Source: Candidatus Absconditabacterales bacterium
Lineage (GTDB): Bacteria; Patescibacteriota; Gracilibacteria; Absconditabacterales; Absconditicoccaceae
Assembly: GCA_023228925.1 (NCBI GenBank)
Contig: JALOAF010000001.1
Location: forward strand, 1 to 64,000
Direction: 5' to 3'
DNA length: 64,000 bases
Shown here piece after piece: positions 45,872-55,122 of this stretch. Below the pieces are notes generated by a model. That model ran no database searches and was not told where the DNA came from. It saw only the letters and a program-made list of their open reading frames with translations. The translations under genes were made by a program, and so were the position numbers. Position 1 is the stretch's first letter. Each line of letters begins with the position of its first letter.

Positions 45872-48559
45872 ATGTGATTGAGCAAAGATTTTCCAAGATC
45901 TCCATATACAATATTGGAGCCGGATATTAGATGGTTTCCATGAGATGCTGATTTATTTAAATCATGACATTTCAAATTATTGCCTCCATTGGTTCAAAAA
46001 ATTAGAATGGAAGTTTTTGAATGGAGAAAAAATGGATATAAATGAGCCACAAAGACTTCAAAAGCATTATTAAATTGGTGGTTCAAAACCGAACATATTA
46101 TGACTGATAGTAAATGAGTTCAGTTTCAATTCCAATATTATTTTGCTCAAAGAGAAGCTGTAGAAACTGTAATTTGGTTATATGAAGTTGCAAAAGCAAA
46201 AGATAAATATGATTTAATGAAATTTAGTTGAAATGATGCAATATCTCCATGAATGTTTGTAGAAGATTGGACAAGATATGTGGTAAAAATGGCTACATGA
46301 AGTGGAAAAACCAAAGTAATCACATTATTGTTAGCACGAAGTTATTTCAATAGAAAATATGAAGAAGACTCTACATTATCAAAAAATTTCCTAGTTATTG
46401 CACCAAATATTATCGTATTAGATAGACTTAGAACAGATTTTGATGGATTAAAAATATTCTTTGAAGATCCAATTTTGCCAGATAATTGATATGAATGAGA
46501 AGATTGGAGAAATGATTTTCAAATTTCACTTCATATACAAGATGAAGTTGGAACAATATCTGAGACATGAAATATCTTTTTAACGAATATTCATAGAGTA
46601 TTTGATAGTTGAAATTGAATTACTTCGGCAGAAGATGAAAATTCAATGGATTATTTCTTATGAACAAAACCTGTTTGAAAAACAAATGAAAGCAAGATAG
46701 ATTTGTGAGATATTGTTAGATGAATTGATGAGTTAATGATTATAAATGATGAAGCTCACCATATCCATGATGAAAGTTTAGCTTGGTTTAAATCTATCCA
46801 AGATATCACATACAAATTAAGACAAAAATGAAAAGATTTATCATTACAATTGGATGTAACGGCCACTCCAAAGCATGAATGATGATGAATTTTTGTTCAA
46901 ACAATTTGTGATTATCCATTAGTTGAAGCTATTGCTCAAGGAGTAGTAAAAACTCCTGTTTTACCTGATCAGGCAAGTAGAGCAAAATTACAAGAATACA
47001 AAAGTGCTAAATATTCTGAAATGTACAAGGATTATTTAGATTTATGATATGAAGAACGAAGAAAAGCTTCTGAAGAAATGAAAAAAGTTTGAAAAAAAGC
47101 TGTTTTATTCGTTATGACAGATGATACAAAAAACTGTGATGATGTAGCAGAATTTATGAGGAGACAATATCCAGAATTTGAAGGTAAAGATTCTGTACTT
47201 GTGATTCACACAAAGAATAATTGAGAAATTTCAGAAACTGCAAGCTGAAAAAGTAAGGAAGAATTAGAAAAATTAAGAAAATTATCAAATGAAATTGATA
47301 GTATGGATAGTCCTTATAAAGCCGTTGTTTCTGTATTAATGCTAAGAGAAGGACGGGATGTAAAAAATGTAACTACAATTGTCTGATTAAGATCTTATGT
47401 AGCAAAAAGTAATATTTTACCAGAACAAACTCTTGGTAGATGACTAAGAAGAATGTTTAGATGACAATCAGATGTAAAAGAAGAATTAAGTGTAGTTGGA
47501 ACTAATGCTTTTATGGATTTTGTAGAAAGTATTAAAGAAGAATGAGTAGAATTAGAAAAAGTTTCAATGTGAAGAGACAGTTGAGCAAAGACTCCAATAG
47601 TAATTGAAGTAGATAAAGAAAACATGAAAAAAGATATCGAAACTTTGGATATTGAATTGCCTATTTTGACTCCAAGAATTTACAGAGAATATAAGAATTT
47701 GTCTGAATTACATATAAATGAATTTGAGTTTAAACCTGTAGTAGAAAAAGAATTTACAAAGCAAGAGCAAAAAGAAATTGTATTTAAAGATATTTCTACA
47801 GATGAACAAAGTCATACAACAGTTATGGAATGAAATATTATACCAAATGCAACTAATGTTGTATGATATTTTACAAGATCCATAATGAAAGAATTGAGAT
47901 TGTTTAGTTGATATGATATTTTATATTGATTAGTAAAACATTTCACTCAATATTATTTATTCTGAAAAGAAGTTGATTTATCAAGTTTAAATATTTTGAG
48001 AAACTTATCAGAATTAGAAGTATCTAGAACAATTACAGAGACTTTCAAAAAGGAAATTAATAAATTAACTATATTAGATAGATGAGAGGCAGAGATAAAG
48101 AATTATATTAAAATCAGTAAAACTAGGCCATTTATGGTCAATAACCAAGCCATATTTGTTCCTAAAAAATCTGTGTTCAATAAAATTATTTGAGATAGTC
48201 ATTTTGAATTACAATTTGCATCATTTTTGGATTGATGTGATGATATAGTTTCATTTGCTAAGAACTATCTTTGAGTAGAATTTAAGATTGATTATAAAAA
48301 TGCCGATTGAAATATAGCAAATTATTATCCTGATTTCCTAGTTAAAAAAGATCAGAAAACAATCTATATAATTGAAACAAAAGGAAGGGAAGATTTAGAT
48401 GATAGATTAAAGATAGAGAGATTAAAACAATATTGTGAAGATGCTAATTCAAGAGAGCAGAAGAAAATAACATATAAAATGCTGTATATCAAACAAGAAG
48501 ATTATGAGAAATATACTCCAAGAAATTTTGAGGAATGTATAAAAGCATTTTCTGAATAA
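45872..48559 (+). CDS. res: Type III restriction enzyme subunit Res
   Basis: An 895-residue SF2 helicase-nuclease. Walker A KMATGSGKTKV lies near residue 139, the DEAH-type motif II (IINDEAHHIHDE) near 291, LDVTATPKH near 330, and motif VI EQTLGRGLRRMFRG near 519. The C-terminal PD-(D/E)xK nuclease is YPDFLVKK...YIIETKGRE near 820-838. It needs Mod for site recognition. All motif glycines are TGA or GGN in a mix typical of this genome, so the pair is adapted to the code. It is complete and apparently functional. Confidence 0.92.
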
Positions 48560-48580
48560 ACAAGAAGAATAGAATAATTA

Positions 48581-48612
48581 TATAAATAAAATACCTTTAT
48601 TTTATTCTTTTT
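48581..48612 (+). terminator. Weak terminator after res
   Basis: AATAAAA, short loop, TTTATTTTATT followed by a T-rich run, 20 bp after the res stop. The stem is AT-only. Confidence 0.4.
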
Positions 48613-48716
48613 CTTGCAATATTTTTTTCGTTTTTTGAAAAAATGAGCTATTTATATTTTGAAAAATTAATTTCGTGATTATAATGCTATAGTACAAATA
48701 TATTCTAATACCAAGG

Positions 48717-48905
48717 ATGGGATGGTATGTACACTATTTATCACATCCTGGAAGAAAAATGACTATAGAAGAAGCAAAAAGAATATTATGAGATGATTGA
48801 AAAACAATGTCAGATAAAGAAATTCAATTGGTTATAGATTTAATACAATCTATTGTACAAATTGAAATTGAAGATTATTTATCTGAAAAAAAACTTGCTA
48901 ATTAA
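48717..48905 (+). CDS. Small acidic protein of the mobile element
   Basis: From ATG at 48717 the frame gives 62 residues; from the internal ATG at 48759 it gives 48 (MTIEEAKRILGDDGKTMSDK, then an acidic helix). The second start is plausible because the first overlaps an inverted repeat (ATACCA...TGGTAT, 48708-48727). A promoter-like TTTGAA-16-TATAAT lies at about 48657-48684. Three or four TGA-Gly codons. The helical, acidic character is like small regulators next to recombinases, but no family is recognised. Confidence 0.5.
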
Positions 48906-48949
48906 TTTGTAAAAAATGGGATAATGCTGGTACTATCTACAAAAATCAC

Positions 48950-48978
48950 TTGCATTTGCTTCATAAAAACGATATAAT
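48950..48978 (+). promoter_or_regulatory. Promoter-like sequence for the recombinase gene
   Basis: TTGCAT (48950-48955), 17-nt spacer, TATAAT (48973-48978). The recombinase ATG lies 98 bp downstream, leaving an AT-rich leader. Confidence 0.6.
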
Positions 48979-49075
48979 GTAAAAAGCTCAAACTCAATAA
49001 AATATATAAATAATACTGTATATAATTAATATATTATTATAATAATAAGGGTTTTATATTTTCATTTATATATTT

Positions 49076-50806
49076 ATGGCAACAAAGAGAAAACATAAAA
49101 AATTTGATTGGAGTAAACAATATGATTTTGATATTAATATATGATTAACAGAAAAACAACAATATATTGATTTTAAAGAGAATCCAACAGCCATAATATA
49201 TACTCGTGTATCAGATAAAAAACAAGTAAGTGACTGAAATTGATTAGAAAGCCAAGAGAAAAAATGTAGAGACTGGGCAAATAGTAAATGAATTAAAATT
49301 ATAAAAGTATTCCAAGATTGATGAATATCATGAGCCGTAATGGATAGAGCCTGATTGGAATCTGCAATACAATTTTTAAAAGAAAAGAATAAAGATAGGC
49401 CAACTGTTAATTATTTTATATGTTCAGAATTATCTAGGATATCAAGAAGTGAGGCAAGAGATGAAACTGATAAAATAATAAGAAGAATTGAAGATACAAA
49501 AGTTGAAATACGATTAGCTTCTACATGAACAAATATATCAAAAAAATGAATAGCAGATATTATGAATACAGATCTTCAGATAATGATGGCAAAAACAGAA
49601 AGATTACAAATAAGAGAAAGAAGTTTAGCTGGAAGTATTTCTAAATTATATGCATGAGAGTGGATATTTTCTCCACCAGTATGATATGAAAGGATATGTC
49701 ATAGAGTTGATTGAAAAATGAAAAAAGAACTTATTAAACAAGAACCACAAGCATCTATAGTAAAAGAATGATTAGAGTTATTTGCAAATTGAGTTATTCA
49801 AAATCAAGCAAGATTGTTAGATTATTTTAATGAAAAACAATTAAAATCAAATCATCATTCAGCTAAACCATGAAAATTAACTTTGCCATTTGTGTCAAGA
49901 TTATTTGAATATGAAAGGTTGTATTTTTATGCATGATATATTTTTTATCCGAATCCAGATTATTGAATAAATAGTCCTATAATAGCTATGCATGAACCAC
50001 TAATAAATCTTTCTACAATGGCAAGGATTTTAGATAGGTTAAAAAATAAATGAAATACTAGAGTTTGAATAAGAAAAGATTCATCAAACAAATTTCCGTT
50101 AAGATGAATTATCTATTGTCCTTATTGCTGACATCCTATGACATGACGATCTTCTAAATGAAAAATGTGAGTATATTATGATTATTATTGATGTAATAGA
50201 CAAGAATGTGAACATAAAGAAAATATACCAAAGGATAAAATGCATGAAGATTATGAAAATTTATTAATGAAATTTACAGCAAAACCATGAATGATAAAGC
50301 TTATAGATAAAATTTTATCAAATGTTATAAAAGAGAAAAATAAATTGTTATGAAAAGAAGTACAGCAAATGGAAAAACAAATTGAAAGAATAGATGTAGA
50401 AATTGCATGAATATCAAATAAAATTTGAAAAATTGAAAATCCAGAAATTATAAAATCTTTAGAAAAAGATTGGACAGATTTATTAGAACAAAAAGAATCA
50501 ATACAAGCTAATTTGAAAGATAACACATTAACATGAAATGACTTCAATATATTATATGATAGAGTAAAGACAATGATTACAGACCCAGTAGCAATTCGAA
50601 AGGTATGAAGTTTACAATTAAAAATATTAGAGGCATGAGTTTTATTTGGGGGTAAAATTTATTATAAAAAAAATGAAGGATTTCAAACCCCTCAAATTTC
50701 AGTTCTGCACTCTATTCTCAGTGGTGTTAGTACACCTTTAGTATCTAGTGGAGCGGGCGACGAGACTCGAACTCGCAACAACCTGCTTGGAAGGCAGGAA
50801 CTCTAG
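49076..50806 (+). CDS. Large serine recombinase (site-specific integrase)
   Basis: A 576-residue recombinase. The catalytic resolvase domain contains YTRVSDKKQVSDGNGLESQ near residue 40 (Ser nucleophile in RVS), FQDGGISG, and ICSELSRISRSEARDE. A recombinase domain follows (about 200-330), then a zinc ribbon CPYCGHPM...CNRQECEH (about 346-383), a coiled coil (about 410-470) and a C-terminal tail. The last 19 codons lie in the antisense of the tRNA-Gly gene and include the TAG stop, so the present C-terminus is a product of integration. It integrates and excises the 41.4-50.8 kb element. Confidence 0.9.
50749..50760. repeat. Right att core inside tRNA-Gly
   Basis: TGGAGCGGGCGA covers the CCA, discriminator and start of the 3' acceptor strand of tRNA-Gly. 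It is identical to the left core at 41420 and regenerates the tRNA gene after integration. Confidence 0.7.
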
Positions 50807-50825
50807 CCAATTGAGTTACACCCGC
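50749..50825 (-). tRNA. tRNA-Gly(UCC)
   Basis: Full cloverleaf with acceptor GCGGGTG/CGCCCGC, anticodon loop CTTCCAA and encoded CCA. It reads GGA-type glycine codons; the UGA-reading tRNA-Gly(UCA) expected in this organism is not in the window. It is the integration target of the element to its left. Confidence 0.93.
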
Positions 50826-50845
50826 ATCAACTATTAAGTTTTTTT

Positions 50846-50922
50846 TGGTGGGCCTGGCTGGACTTGAACCAGCGACCGATCGGTTATGAGCCGATTGCTC
50901 TAACCAACTGAGCTACAGACCC
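50846..50922 (-). tRNA. tRNA with CAU anticodon (elongator Met or Ile2)
   Basis: Acceptor GGGTCTG/CAGGCCC, anticodon loop CTCATAA, encoded CCA. It is not the initiator. The body (GGGTCTGTAGCTCAG) resembles tRNA-Ile as much as tRNA-Met, so a lysidine-modified Ile2 is possible. Confidence 0.88.
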
Positions 50923-50994
50923 AAACAAAACTACAGCATATGATATATAATAAATTTCAATTAAATTTCAAGACATTTTTACTAAAGAAATTAT

Positions 50995-51022
50995 TTGACT
51001 TTTTGTTGTAAATAAATATACA
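50995..51022 (+). promoter_or_regulatory. Promoter-like sequence for the DUF502 gene
   Basis: TTGACT (50995-51000), 16-nt spacer, TATACA (51017-51022), 28 bp before the ATG. Confidence 0.6.
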
Positions 51023-51049
51023 TTTTGACATAAACAAAAAACAAAAATT

Positions 51050-51679
51050 ATGAGAAAAAAAATTTCAAAATGGTTTGTAGCAGGAATTTTTGCAATTTTG
51101 CCTGTCATGATTTTTTTTTGGCTCATTAAGTGGTTGATTACAGTTTTTTTTAATTTTGTGGATGGAATAATAAATTTACTGGCAATAAATTTACCATCTC
51201 ATTATAGTCCAATAGTTCTAGAAATTATTGGTTCATTGATATTAATCTTACTTGTTCTCGTAGTAGGTTATCTAATAAACCATTACTACATAGGGAAGAA
51301 GATAAAATATCTTTTGAATCCAATAATTAAAAGGACTCCTCTTTTGTCCAGCTTATTTAAAATAACTAAGCAAGTAAAAGATGGACTGGACAAAAAAAGT
51401 TCTTTCAAGAAAGTGGTTCTTGTTAAATTTCCCACAGAAGAGTCTTTTTCTTTGGGTTTTATAACAGGAGATGATCTGGAACTTTTTAATGAAACTGTTG
51501 GTGTAGAGTTGGTCAGTGTATTTATTCCGACTACACCAAACCCTACAAATGGTTTCTTAGTTTTAATGAAAAAATCTTCCATAATAGAGACAGGTTGTCC
51601 TGTCCCATTGGCAGTATCTTTCGTTATGTCCATGGGAACAGTCGGAGCCACAAAAAAAATTGCAGAATCCTATCTCTAA
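51050..51679 (+). CDS. DUF502 family membrane protein, no TGA codons
   Basis: A 209-residue protein with two N-terminal transmembrane helices (about 9-38 and 55-80), the TPLLSSLFKITKQV block and the C-terminal TTPNPTNGFLVL and SFVMSMGTVG signatures of DUF502, a family of unknown function in bacteria, plants and archaea. All 13 glycines are GGN; none is TGA, in sharp contrast with its neighbours. It is the only plus-strand gene in a block of minus-strand tRNAs and has its own promoter. This fits acquisition from a standard-code donor. Confidence 0.88.
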   Translation: MRKKISKWFVAGIFAILPVMIFFWLIKWLITVFFNFVDGIINLLAINLPSHYSPIVLEIIGSLILILLVLVVGYLINHYYIGKKIKYLLNPIIKRTPLLSSLFKITKQVKDGLDKKSSFKKVVLVKFPTEESFSLGFITGDDLELFNETVGVELVSVFIPTTPNPTNGFLVLMKKSSIIETGCPVPLAVSFVMSMGTVGATKKIAESYL

Positions 51680-51768
51680 ATTTTGGAGTAGGATTTTTTT
51701 TATAAACAAAAAATACTCAATCTAGTTGAGTGTTTTCTATTTAGCTTATTTTGTAACAAAGATTAAGA

Positions 51769-51845
51769 TGGTGGGTGATATAGGACTTGAACCTATGACC
51801 CCCTGCTTGTAAGGCAGATGCTCTAGCCAACTGAGCTAATCACCC
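51769..51845 (-). tRNA. tRNA-Val(UAC)
   Basis: Acceptor GGGTGAT, anticodon loop CTTACAA, encoded CCA, 77 nt. Confidence 0.93.
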
Positions 51846-51864
51846 ATCTTTGATATTTAAATAA

Positions 51865-51940
51865 TGGCGGTCCCACGGGGAATCGAACCCCGATTGCAGG
51901 ATTGAAAGTCCCGTGTCCTAACCGTTAGACGATGAGACCA
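51865..51940 (-). tRNA. tRNA-Glu(UUC)
   Basis: Acceptor TGGTCTC/GGGACCG region, anticodon loop CTTTCAA, encoded CCA. Confidence 0.92.
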
Positions 51941-51956
51941 AATTAAATTATACAAA

Positions 51957-52033
51957 TGGCGGGATGGAAGGGACTCGAACCCTCGACCTCCTGCGTGACA
52001 GGCAGGCGTTCTAGCCAGCTGAACTACCACCCC
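51957..52033 (-). tRNA. tRNA-Asp(GUC)
   Basis: Acceptor GGGGTGG, anticodon loop CTGTCAC, T-loop GTTCGAG, encoded CCA. Confidence 0.92.
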
Positions 52034-52068
52034 AAATGTGATGTAAGTAAAGATAATTGATTTTTTAA

Positions 52069-52143
52069 TGGAGCCGGTGACCAGACTTGAACTGGTAACC
52101 TACCGCTTACAAGGCGGTTGCTCTACCATTGAGCCACACCGGC
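52069..52143 (-). tRNA. tRNA-Thr(UGU)
   Basis: Acceptor GCCGGTG/CACCGGC, anticodon loop CTTGTAA, encoded CCA. Its 3' flank TTTTTTAATGGAG matches the sequence left of the mobile element. Confidence 0.93.
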
Positions 52144-52160
52144 AAAATAATCTAGAAAGA

Positions 52161-52427
52161 TTATTTATTTTGTGTTACACTAAATAATTTAGCCATATTT
52201 GATTTTTTTCTTGAACCATTTTTCTTTTTGATTACTCAAACTTTTACACATTTATCTACATACTTATAGATTTTGTTTAATTCTTCAGGAGAAACTTTCT
52301 CACCTTTTTCTAGAGATTTTTTAAATTTTTTCATAGCCATTTTCAATCTAAGTTTGAATTCAGAGTTTCTTTGGTGTAATTTTATAGATCTATTAGCTGC
52401 TTTTTTTGCTGATTTTGTGATAGGCAT
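52161..52427 (-). CDS. rpsT: Ribosomal protein bS20
   Basis: An 88-residue basic helical protein of the small subunit that binds 16S rRNA. It starts MPITKSAKKAANRSIKLHQRN, with the typical SAxKRxRxsxKr-like pattern, and contains ELNKIYKYVDKCVKVGVIKKKNGSRKKS, matching the S20 C-terminal half. The one in-frame TGA falls at the family's conserved GVIHKN-type glycine. Embedded among tRNA genes on the same strand. Confidence 0.9.
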
Positions 52428-52470
52428 CCAAATTTATAACAAATATCTAAAAGTGTTTAGTCTTTAAACT

Positions 52471-52543
52471 CTCCGGGGGAGGGGCTCGAACCCACGACCC
52501 AGTGGTTAACAGCCACTTGCTCTACCGACTGAGCTACCCCGGA
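52471..52543 (-). tRNA. tRNA-Asn(GUU)
   Basis: Acceptor TCCGGGG/CCCCGGA, anticodon loop CTGTTAA. CCA is not encoded, unlike the upstream tRNAs. Confidence 0.92.
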
Positions 52544-52608
52544 ATGTGTTTGAGTGAAAGAACCATAATGATTCTTTATCAATTTTCAATAGATTTTAAA
52601 CTTTCATT

Positions 52609-52689
52609 TACCGAGGACAGGACTTGAACCTGCACACCTTTCGGAACCTGGTTCTAAGCCAGGCGTGTCTACCATTCCACCACCTCGGC
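52609..52689 (-). tRNA. tRNA-Leu(UAG)
   Basis: Class II tRNA with a long variable arm (TTCCGAAAGGTGT), anticodon loop CTTAGAA, acceptor GCCGAGG/CCTCGGT. CCA not encoded. Confidence 0.92.
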
Positions 52690-52739
52690 ACCATAATCTT
52701 ATATTTTAAGATTTGTGCATTAAAATTTTATGCTTAGTC

Positions 52740-52810
52740 TTGGGACGCTAGGGCTCGAACCTAGATAAACGGAGTCAGAGTCCGTTGTCCTACCATTAGA
52801 CGACATCCCA
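52740..52810 (-). tRNA. tRNA-Gln(CUG)
   Basis: Acceptor TGGGATG/CGTCCCA, anticodon loop CTCTGAC. CCA not encoded. Confidence 0.9.
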
Positions 52811-52871
52811 GCTTAAGTTATATCAAACTGAAAGTCGAGACAATAATAAAGTGCTTTACAATAATTTAGTT

Positions 52872-52946
52872 TGGTTGCGGGGGATGGAGTTGAACCACCT
52901 ATCTTCGGGTTATGAGCCCGACGAGATACCGTTTCTCTACCCCGCA
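52872..52946 (-). tRNA. Initiator tRNA-fMet(CAU)
   Basis: The anticodon arm has the initiator hallmark of three G-C pairs (CGGGCTCATAACCCG). The acceptor is TGCGGGG/CCCCGCA, so position 1 pairs with 72 as U-A rather than the usual bacterial 1:72 mismatch. CCA encoded. Confidence 0.88.
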
Positions 52947-52985
52947 ATATTGTATTTAAATCATACGATCGTATTGTTTTTTGTC

Positions 52986-53056
52986 TTGGGGAACTAGGAT
53001 TCGAACCTAGACTGACGGAGTCAAAGTCCGCTGTCCTACCATTAGACGATTCCCCA
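52986..53056 (-). tRNA. tRNA-Gln(UUG)
   Basis: Acceptor TGGGGAA/TTCCCCA, anticodon loop CTTTGAC. Closely similar to the tRNA-Gln(CUG) at 52740, probably by duplication. CCA not encoded. Confidence 0.9.
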
Positions 53057-53243
53057 ACGATAAAGTAGAAACAGAGAATGTTTCTTTGCAAAAGAAAAAG
53101 GACCATAACAAAATGGACAGAAATCTTATATTAATTTAGATGTATATTTCAAGTCAAAATTTTCTTTTTATTTTCCCTTGAAAAAAATAAGTAAAAAACT
53201 AATCTGAACTTACTTGAAATTTTAGTGATATAATTTTTTTATT

Positions 53244-53750
53244 ATGTGAACAATTCAAAAAACTTTGGTTGTTTTAAAACCAGACAGCATTAGTCGCACT
53301 CTTGTCTGACAAATTATTGGTCGCTTTGAGAGAGCAGGATTGCAAATTGTGGCTTCAAAAATGGTAGCTCCTAGTGTAGATTTTTTTAAGTGACACTATG
53401 AAAATATTGGTAAATTGGGTACAAGAAAATGAGAAGAAGTTTTAAATAGAGTTGTAGAAGATATGAGAAAAACTCCAGTACTTGCTATGGTTCTTGAATG
53501 AGTAGAAGCGGTAGAGTATGTTAGAAAAATAGTTGGATCAACAGAACCAAAATCAGCAGTTCCTGGCACTATTAGATGAGATTTTGCACATATGTCTTAT
53601 GCATATGCTGACAACAATCCTGGGACTTCAATATTTAATTTAATACATGCTTCAGCCAATCTACAAGAAGCTGAATTGGAAATCAAACATTGGTTTAATG
53701 AAAATGAAATATTTAAATATAAATCACTACATAGTGAATTTACTAGATAA
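53244..53750 (+). CDS. ndk: Nucleoside diphosphate kinase
   Basis: Transfers the gamma phosphate between nucleoside di- and triphosphates through a phosphohistidine. The 168 residues begin MGTIQKTLVVLKPDSISRTLVGQIIGRFERAG; later AVPGTIRGDFAH and NLIHASANLQEAELEI contain the active-site His (in NLIHAS) and the Arg/Gly of GTIRGD, where the glycine is TGA. Slightly longer than the typical 140-150 residues, with a short insertion near 50-70. The second codon is TGA. Ahead of rpmE on the same strand. Confidence 0.94.
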
Positions 53751-53782
53751 TATAAAAAAGTTTTAATTTATGAAATTTTAAA

Positions 53783-54007
53783 ATGAAAAAAGGAATACAT
53801 TCTCAATATTACAAAGATGTAGCTGTTCAATGTATATGTGGAGCAGAATTTACTGTAAACTCTACAGTAGCTGGTCCTATAAAAGTTGAAACCTGTTATC
53901 AATGTCATCCAGTGTTCAATAAAGATAGAGTTGTAAAAAAAGTAGCAAAAGGAAGAATGGAAAAATTCTTAGAAAAGCAAAAGAAAATGGATGCTATGAA
54001 AAAATAA
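53783..54007 (+). CDS. rpmE: Ribosomal protein bL31
   Basis: A 74-residue large-subunit protein: MKKGIHSQYYKDVAVQCICGAEFTV (zinc ligands C17, C19), then CYQCHPVF (C38, C41). This is the zinc-containing C+ form, with a Lys-rich C-terminal tail (GRMEKFLEKQKKMDAMKK). It lies 32 bp after ndk and is probably co-transcribed. It contains no TGA, but with only a few glycines this is not informative. Confidence 0.93.
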   Translation: MKKGIHSQYYKDVAVQCICGAEFTVNSTVAGPIKVETCYQCHPVFNKDRVVKKVAKGRMEKFLEKQKKMDAMKK

Positions 54008-54061
54008 ACTTATTTTTGTTATACAGCACAATAGTACTTTATATTGGGTACTAAATGATTT

Positions 54062-54694
54062 ATGATAAGAAAATCTGTTATTCAAAGAAATATAAATACT
54101 TCTGAAATTCATCATGTAATTGGTCATCATGGAAGTGTTTTTTTGAAATTATTTTTCAAATATTTTTTGATATTACTTTCTTTAATATTAGTTTTTTTGT
54201 TATTAGATAGGTATATCTCACGAGAATATCTTTCTTGGATTTTTGCTGCTTTGTGATTTATTGCTTTTGTGAAATTTTGTATAGATTTTTTAAACATATA
54301 CTTAGATGCTTTAGTAATGACTCAATCTGGAGTTATTTTATATTTACGAGAATGACTTTTGGAATATAAAACTGAACTTTTTGATCGAGAAAAAATAGAA
54401 ACAATTTCACATACCCAAAAATGATTGCGAGATAAATTGTTTTTGAGATGAAATATTACTATAAAATTAAATTATTGAATAGATTTTCCTTTTGAAAATA
54501 TCTCCAATCCAAAAAAACAAGCTGACAAACTATTACAACTTAAGGCACATTTTTCTTACAGCAAAGATGACGATTCTTTATCTGCAGGTGATGAAAAAAA
54601 ATTTGATATATTGGTTGAAGCTTTGTGAGAGGTTGTAAAAGATTATATAGATAAATGAAGTGGCGCTTCTGAAGAAGATTGGGAAGAGTTCTAG
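54062..54694 (+). CDS. Membrane protein with PH-like domain
   Basis: A 210-residue protein. Two transmembrane helices lie at about 30-47 and 58-80 (FLKLFFKYFLILLSLILVFLL and WIFAALGFIAFVKFCIDFL, split here only for reading). A beta-rich cytosolic domain follows (about 85-160): ALVMTQSGVILYLREGLLEYKT, DREKIETISHTQKGLRDKLFLRGN. This resembles bacterial PH domains (bPH2) that occur after two membrane helices. An acidic tail closes it. Function unknown. It is 55 bp after rpmE on the same strand. Confidence 0.72.
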
Positions 54695-55122
54695 CTCTAT
54701 CAATTTAAAAAATTGAATATCATTTCACCTATTTAGTAAATGTTACAATATCTTGTTGTTTTACAGAATTTTGTAAAACTAAAAACTATCAAATTTGTAA
54801 ATTTAAAATTTGTTTTATGATAAAACAATGTGAAAATAAATTTTTAAAAACAAAATTATAAATTTTGGTGAAAATTAAAAATTATCTAAAATATATACAA
54901 AATTAACTCGTCTAAAAAATTACTTTTTGCAATTGAATCTAAAATCATTACATTTACAATGAAATTTGAAAAACATAGAAATTTAGTCACTTAAAAAAGA
55001 GCTCAGACAGCTTGTATTAATTTGTTCAATGCTGTGCTTGTTCTGAATAATGTCTGATCTTTTTTCTAAGTTTCTAGTTTCTATAATCAAATTTTATATT
55101 TATTATTTTAATACTAGAAATT
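54695..55122. other. Intergenic region and pnp leader
   Basis: 428 bp, strongly AT-rich, with no supported ORF. The last 130 bp hold a complex hairpin (54992-55066). I see nothing else in it. Confidence 0.65.
54992..55066 (+). promoter_or_regulatory. Long hairpin in the pnp leader
   Basis: TCAGACA (55003-55009) pairs with TGTCTGA (55051-55057). The stem extends outward as AAAAGA/TCTTTT past a two-base bulge, and ACAGC/GCTGT is an alternative inner pair. A T-run follows, so it could terminate. pnp mRNAs of other bacteria have a leader stem cut by RNase III for autoregulation; a similar role here is inference. Confidence 0.5.

Larger units (their letters stand above)
41420..50760. mobile_element. 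Integrated plasmid-like element carrying a type III RM system
   Basis: About 9.3 kb bounded by the identical 12-mer TGGAGCGGGCGA at 41420-41431 and 50749-50760; the latter is the 3' end of an intact tRNA-Gly gene. Cargo, all on the plus strand: HUH replication protein, a 108-residue protein, type III mod and res, a small ORF and a large serine recombinase next to the right end. The DNA just left of the left core (TTTTTTAA before TGGAG) matches the 3' flank of the tRNA-Thr gene at 52062-52071, as expected if it is the displaced tRNA-cluster flank. All genes use TGA as Gly, so the element circulates among table-25 hosts. Confidence 0.78.

Noticed and set aside
51286-51651. Minus-strand frame of 121 codons opposite DUF502
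   Set aside because: The plus-strand DUF502 product has family motifs and membrane helices; the antisense frame has neither.
52813-53106. Minus-strand frame of 97 codons
   Set aside because: It overlaps two tRNA genes and is read from their sequence; the familiar tRNA-derived peptide text is an artefact.
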